43,949 bases of DNA. Origin: Clostridia bacterium (GTDB lineage Bacteria; Bacillota; Clostridia; Oscillospirales; CAG-272). Within the stretch, counting starts at the first letter, position 1. Every line of letters starts with the position of its first letter. This document shows, in pieces, positions 39,529 to 43,949 of this stretch. The notes under the pieces are model-generated. The model had not been told where the DNA came from. It searched no databases and saw nothing but the letters and a program-made list of their open reading frames with translations. The position numbers and the translations under genes were made by a program. The stretch is from contig JAFTON010000008.1 of the NCBI GenBank assembly GCA_017463765.1, positions 1-43,949 on the forward strand. The letters run 5' to 3'.

Positions 39529-42033
39529 ATGAAGAGCTATAACGTTACAGGTATGAGCTGCGCAGCATGCTCTGCCAGGGTGGAAAAGGCAGTTTCTGCC
39601 GTGGAGGGAGTATCTGTCTGCTCGGTTAATCTGCTTACAAATTCAATGACCGTAGAGGGTACGGCAGCCGATGAAGCTGTAATAGATGCCGTGGTCGAGG
39701 CAGGCTATGGAGCAAGTGTAAATGGGGCAGAAAAAGCACAAAATGTAAATAATAATAGTCAAAACAACGAATTTAAGGGTATTTTAACCAGGCTGATCGC
39801 CTCGGTTGTTCTTTTAATTCCACTGATGTATTTATCTATGGGACACGTAATGTGGGGCGCTCCACTGCCAACCGTTCTGTCGGATAATCCCACGGGTATA
39901 GCTATACTTCAGCTGCTTATATCGGGGCTTGTGTTGGTTATAAATCAAAGGTTCTTTGTCAGTGGATTTCGCGCAGTAATAAACCGTTCGCCAAACATGG
40001 ATACACTTGTTGCTCTCGGCTCGGGAGTATCATTTTTATACAGTATTGCCATTCTTCTTACTATGAGTGGCTCGGAGCAGCCACATCACTATTTACATCA
40101 GCTTTACTTTGAGTCGGCTGCAATGATAGTCACGCTTATCACGGTTGGTAAGATGCTGGAATCTCGCGCGAAGGGAAAAACCACCGATGCCATAAATTCG
40201 CTTATCAGCCTTGCGCCAAAGACTGCCACCGTAATCAGAGACGGTGTGGAGCAGACGGTGCTTGCCGCAGAGGTGCGAGTAGGAGATATTTTCATTGTCC
40301 GTCCGGGCGAGACGCTGCCCGTTGACGGTATCGTAATCGAGGGACACAGCAGCATAAACGAGGCAGCCCTTACGGGTGAGTCGGTTCCTGTTGATAAGCA
40401 GGTGGGAGACAGGGTTCTCTCTGCCACACAAAACACCTCGGGCTTCCTTAAATGCGAGGCAACTAAGGTTGGTTCAGACACTGCCATAGCCACGGTTATT
40501 AAGATGGTGGAGGATGCTTCGGCAAGCAAGGCGCCTATCGCTAAGGTTGCAGACCGTGTTTCGGGTATATTCGTTCCCGTGGTGCTTGGTATTGCGCTTA
40601 TTACCTTCGCCGTTTGGATGATAATTGACGGTGGCTTCGGCCACGCACTTTCCCGTGGTATTTCTGTTCTTGTAATAAGCTGTCCCTGTGCTCTGGGTCT
40701 TGCGACCCCTGTTGCGATCATGGTTGGCAGTGGCGTTGGCGCAAAGCATGGTGTTCTCTTCAAGAGTGCCGAGGCGCTTGAGCTTACAGGCAGGGCTAAG
40801 ATTATTGCACTTGATAAGACAGGAACGATTACAAAAGGTGAGCCACAGGTTGTTGAGGTTATTTCTGCTAAGGACGTTGGAGAAAGCGAGCTGTTAAGCA
40901 TTGCTTACGCTCTTGAGCGTGGAAGCGAGCATCCTCTTGCAAAGGCGATAACAGAATATGCAGAAGGCTATGACTCGGGTATTTCTATAAGCGATTTCAA
41001 GGCTCTTTCGGGAAGTGGAGTGTATTGTAAAATGCAGAATGCAGAATTCATAATACAGAATGCAGAAAGCAGAATGCAGAGTGATGTCTACGGTGGAAGC
41101 TATAAGTTTATTTCTACGCTTTGCGATATTTCTTCATTTGACCGGGATTATGCAAGGCTTACCGAAGAAGGTAAGACCCCACTGTTCTTTATTCGTGACC
41201 GAAAGCCACTGGGACTTATCGCCGTGTCTGATACGGTTAGAGAGGACAGTGCAGAGGCTATTGCCGAGATGAAGAGACAGGGACTTCGCGTGGTGATGCT
41301 AACCGGCGATAATTCACGCACTGCAGAGGCTATCGGCAGGGCTGCTGGGGTTGATGAGGTTATCTCCGAGCTTCTTCCCGACGGTAAGGAGCAGACCATC
41401 CGTTCTCTTTCTGAGCAGGGCAGGGTAATTATGGTTGGAGACGGTATCAACGATGCGCCTGCGCTTACCCGAGCAGACGTTGGTATGGCGATCGGTGGTG
41501 GTACGGATATTGCTATCGAGTCGGCAGACGTGGTTCTTGTCCGTGATTCGCTGTCGGACGCTCTTGATGCGATAAGGCTTGGCAGAAGCGTGCTTCGGAA
41601 CATTCATCAGAATCTCTTCTGGGCATTTTGCTACAACCTTATCGGAATTCCACTGGCTGCAGGTCTGTTCGGACTTGAGCTTGATCCTATGTTCGGTGCT
41701 GCTGCAATGAGTCTGTCCTCCTTCTGCGTGGTGACAAACGCTCTGCGCCTGAACGCATTTAAACCAAAGCATAACAAAACAAACAATAATACTGAAAAAA
41801 TAAGCAAAAAAGAGGAAAAACAAATGAAAATTACAATGAAAATCCAGGGTATGATGTGCCCCCACTGTGAAGCAAGAGTTCGTGACGTGCTTTCTAAGCT
41901 CGACTGTGTAGAGCTTGCCGAGGTAAGCCACGAGCGTGACGAAGCAATCATCACCCCTAAGGGCGATTGTCCCAGCGAGCTCCTTATCAAAACCGTGGAG
42001 GACGCAGGTTATAAGGTAATCTCGGTAGACTAA
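39529..42033 (+). CDS. copA: Copper-exporting P1B-type ATPase with C-terminal CopZ domain
   Basis: 834 residues. N-terminal HMA domain with MSCAAC (C11, C14); membrane helices; TGES; ion-site motif CPC (C385, C387); phosphorylation motif DKTGT (D429); [17 protein letters not shown]. After the last helices and a hydrophilic linker (about 745-765) a second HMA domain follows (766-834, MMCPHC), as long as a free CopZ chaperone. Its first Met has its own ribosome site. The nucleotide-binding region contains a short insert coded by the GCAGAAT repeat (about residues 500-520). It exports Cu(I) to protect the cytoplasm and is expected to be derepressed with csoR. Confidence 0.92.
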   Translation: MKSYNVTGMSCAACSARVEKAVSAVEGVSVCSVNLLTNSMTVEGTAADEAVIDAVVEAGYGASVNGAEKAQNVNNNSQNNEFKGILTRLIASVVLLIPLMYLSMGHVMWGAPLPTVLSDNPTGIAILQLLISGLVLVINQRFFVSGFRAVINRSPNMDTLVALGSGVSFLYSIAILLTMSGSEQPHHYLHQLYFESAAMIVTLITVGKMLESRAKGKTTDAINSLISLAPKTATVIRDGVEQTVLAAEVRVGDIFIVRPGETLPVDGIVIEGHSSINEAALTGESVPVDKQVGDRVLSATQNTSGFLKCEATKVGSDTAIATVIKMVEDASASKAPIAKVADRVSGIFVPVVLGIALITFAVWMIIDGGFGHALSRGISVLVISCPCALGLATPVAIMVGSGVGAKHGVLFKSAEALELTGRAKIIALDKTGTITKGEPQVVEVISAKDVGESELLSIAYALERGSEHPLAKAITEYAEGYDSGISISDFKALSGSGVYCKMQNAEFIIQNAESRMQSDVYGGSYKFISTLCDISSFDRDYARLTEEGKTPLFFIRDRKPLGLIAVSDTVREDSAEAIAEMKRQGLRVVMLTGDNSRTAEAIGRAAGVDEVISELLPDGKEQTIRSLSEQGRVIMVGDGINDAPALTRADVGMAIGGGTDIAIESADVVLVRDSLSDALDAIRLGRSVLRNIHQNLFWAFCYNLIGIPLAAGLFGLELDPMFGAAAMSLSSFCVVTNALRLNAFKPKHNKTNNNTEKISKKEEKQMKITMKIQGMMCPHCEARVRDVLSKLDCVELAEVSHERDEAIITPKGDCPSELLIKTVEDAGYKVISVD
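41804..41826 (+). promoter_or_regulatory. Internal ribosome site and start for a free CopZ
   Basis: AGAGGAAAAACAA precedes the in-frame ATG 41824 with normal spacing. Initiation here would give a 69-residue CopZ-size protein (41824-42033) besides the full CopA. Confidence 0.5.
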
Positions 42034-42060
42034 AACGGCTGTTTTCTTAGAAAGCCAACA

Positions 42061-42090
42061 AAAACGGAGAGCAAATCGCTCTCCGTTTTT
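42061..42090. terminator. Bidirectional terminator after copA
   Basis: 12-bp arms (42061-42072 / 42078-42089) with A- and T-runs, between convergent copA and the surface protein gene. Confidence 0.9.
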
Positions 42091-42105
42091 CATATATCAA
42101 TGGTT

Positions 42106-43949
42106 TTATCTGAGTGTGGGAAGCTCGCCTTCAACAACAAGCCAGATCATTCTGTCGAAGTAAAGAGTATTTTCAATAAAATCAACAGATGTAAGCTCGT
42201 CAAAGGTCTTTGCCGTACCATCTGTGCAGGTAGCTTCAATTGCCTCGGAGGTTTCAACTTCACCTGCAACATTTTTATAGGTCAAGGTTGCGCTATCAAG
42301 ATAATAGCAATCTCTGATGTTTACGTCATTCTTGCCTGCGAATTGTCCTATGCAAATAACAGATGTTGAATTTTCTGCGTCATCAATATACTCAACGTTT
42401 CCGGTGCTGAAGCATTTTGTTATAGTGGAAGCATATCCACTCTGCTGAGCGTTATGACCAACGAATCCACCAGCGTATAATTCGAGAGAAGGCATAGCGC
42501 TCACGTTACCTGTAGAGTAGCAGTTATAAACAGTTCCGCAATTCAATCCGGCAAATCCACCTGCAAAGGAACGGTAAGAATTGTTATTGTAATCATTGAT
42601 CTCTATTTGAGTAACGTTTCCGTTAGAGTAACTGTTATTAATGTTACCACGATTATATGCGACAACTCCACCCGTATATACGTATTTATTTCCACCATAT
42701 ATTTCAACAGTGCAGCTTATTTCGGCAAGATTTGCGGAATTATCAATTTTTGCATTCTGATTCCAGCCACATATACCACCAATTAAAGCTTCTTGAACAT
42801 AATTTCCTGATGTGTCAAAAGTCGTATTAGCGTTTACCTCACCGTAGTTTGTGCAATTGATTATTTGTGAGTTTGTCCCTTCCATTTTTCCTGAAATTCC
42901 ACCGATAGAAACATTAGCAAAATAACCCTGTCTAGAGATTATGTTAGCATTTATTGTTGCGTGGTTAGTACAGTTTTCAATGTGGCCAGGATAGTAGGGA
43001 TTTCCGTTTCTGCCAACTAATCCCCCCATCTCAATTAAATCATAGAAATACGAAAGAGTAATGTCAATTTCGCCCTCCCAAACGTGACAGTTTTCAATCA
43101 AACCGTAATTAATGGCAGCGATTACTCCGTAAAATGCACTTAATGGGTATGAAGAAGTAACAGTGTATGTATAGTCACTGATATTAAGATTTTTAATTAC
43201 TCCGGTGGTTGCAATTGTATTAATGATTCCTGCACGAGTGGACGTTTCGGAAATAATGAAATTATGAATCTTATATCCGTTACCGTCAAGCTCACCTGAG
43301 AAGGAATTTATAGGAGTCAGCTTTTCTCCCTTGCAGTTGATGTCGCAAGCAAAAAGGTATTTTGCGCCGGGCTGATCTTTAATTGCCTTAACCTGTTCAA
43401 GGTTAGAAATTACTATGTACTCACCGAGGGTGGTATCGTAGAACTTTGCATAGAGGGTGATATCTCTGTCGAGCTTATAGTCAAAGAAATATCTCTCTGT
43501 AAGCTCCTCGTCAAAGAACCAGCCTGTAAATACATAGCCGTCAATAACGGGCGCTGCCGGGATCTTAGGAATATCACCGAAGAAGCAAGGCTCGTTAATG
43601 GATTCGCCCTTATCGCCAAGATTATAGGTAATAGTATAGGTATTGTCAACGTAAAGCGCGTTAACAGTCATATCCTCTACTATCTTCGAGAAATCTGCCG
43701 ACCAGCCGTCAAATCTCTTCTTCTCGATTACACTGTCAACGGTGGGAGCAGTTGCGCTCTCGCCATAGTTTACCGTCTGTGTGGATACGGTGTTACCGTA
43801 ATAGTCAAGGAAGCTGACCTTAAAGGCCTTTATCTCCCATTTTGCAGTAAGAGTCATATCCGAGGTGATGGGCGTGCTTTCGGTAACCTTAGTATCTCCC
43901 GAATACCAGCCGAGGAAGTTATATCCCTCGCGAGTGGGTGTGGAAAGAG
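42106..43949 (-). CDS. GLUG/InlB-repeat surface protein, 3' part
   Basis: Partial gene, open through the window edge (its start lies beyond 43949); at least 614 residues. The N-terminal visible part has Listeria-Bacteroides (InlB B, Flg_new) repeats with the GYNFLGWYSG and GYVFTGWFFDEELTE signatures. Next comes a region like that joining repeats to beta-helices (LEQVKAI... INSFSGELDGNGY), then many GLUG-type repeats (GGISGKMEG, GGFAGLNCG, GGFVGHNAQ with following NCYSTGNV) that form a beta-solenoid. No LPXTG motif or membrane anchor is at the C-terminus. Probably a secreted or cell-wall protein for adhesion; the signal peptide is out of view. Confidence 0.85.
   Translation of the reverse strand, partial: LSTPTREGYNFLGWYSGDTKVTESTPITSDMTLTAKWEIKAFKVSFLDYYGNTVSTQTVNYGESATAPTVDSVIEKKRFDGWSADFSKIVEDMTVNALYVDNTYTITYNLGDKGESINEPCFFGDIPKIPAAPVIDGYVFTGWFFDEELTERYFFDYKLDRDITLYAKFYDTTLGEYIVISNLEQVKAIKDQPGAKYLFACDINCKGEKLTPINSFSGELDGNGYKIHNFIISETSTRAGIINTIATTGVIKNLNISDYTYTVTSSYPLSAFYGVIAAINYGLIENCHVWEGEIDITLSYFYDLIEMGGLVGRNGNPYYPGHIENCTNHATINANIISRQGYFANVSIGGISGKMEGTNSQIINCTNYGEVNANTTFDTSGNYVQEALIGGICGWNQNAKIDNSANLAEISCTVEIYGGNKYVYTGGVVAYNRGNINNSYSNGNVTQIEINDYNNNSYRSFAGGFAGLNCGTVYNCYSTGNVSAMPSLELYAGGFVGHNAQQSGYASTITKCFSTGNVEYIDDAENSTSVICIGQFAGKNDVNIRDCYYLDSATLTYKNVAGEVETSEAIEATCTDGTAKTFDELTSVDFIENTLYFDRMIWLVVEGELPTLR

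Overview
The window looks like a chromosomal segment of a gut-type Firmicute of class Clostridia, perhaps near the Oscillospiraceae/Ruminococcaceae. This is inferred from the gene repertoire: a TetM-like GTPase, rimP-nusA-ylxR-L7Ae-infB order, split ChrA, a DUF1538/P-II pair, a bile-salt-hydrolase-like enzyme and a GLUG/InlB-type surface protein. AGGAGG-type ribosome sites and sigma-A promoters with 17-bp spacers fit as well. No transposase, integrase, prophage or CRISPR array was seen.

Layout. 1-8.5 kb: an OmpR-type two-component system, a GNAT acetyltransferase, a TetM-like ribosomal GTPase fused to a Rae1/YacP nuclease domain, and a DUF1538 membrane protein overlapping a tandem P-II-like regulator. 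8.6-18.9 kb: cardiolipin synthase, an unknown membrane protein, a choloylglycine-hydrolase-family enzyme, Nudix and EamA genes, the TrkA/TrkH potassium system, a CofE-like ligase and a DtxR-type metalloregulator. 18.9-21.5 kb: tRNA-Gln(CUG) with a partial duplication behind it, a two-gene ChrA transporter, a candidate small RNA and a flavodoxin-fold reductase.

21.7-30.9 kb is the most unusual part. One apparent transcription unit runs from a good promoter through a possible 39-codon leader ORF, type II pantothenate kinase, a CBS-domain protein, a very large acidic/helical repeat protein interrupted by one in-frame TAG, a second highly codon-biased repeat protein and a 68-residue lysine-rich protein. 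The large proteins share a helical module of about 90-130 residues that I do not recognise, present eight times. The TAG falls where four other copies of the module carry Glu in gap-free alignment, so a GAG-to-TAG change or readthrough is likely.

30.9-37.1 kb: the rimP-nusA-rnpM-L7Ae-infB translation operon sits between two 261-bp direct repeats that are 97% identical. Its leader also carries a 100-bp tandem repeat and a GCAGAAT microsatellite, and rbfA/truB are absent after infB. 37.1-43.9 kb: a remnant of a glycine-rich surface protein, a ZIP metal transporter, an HD-domain protein, a CsoR-CopA copper system with its operator inside the promoter and a CopZ domain fused to CopA, and the 3' part of a GLUG/InlB-repeat surface protein running off the window end.
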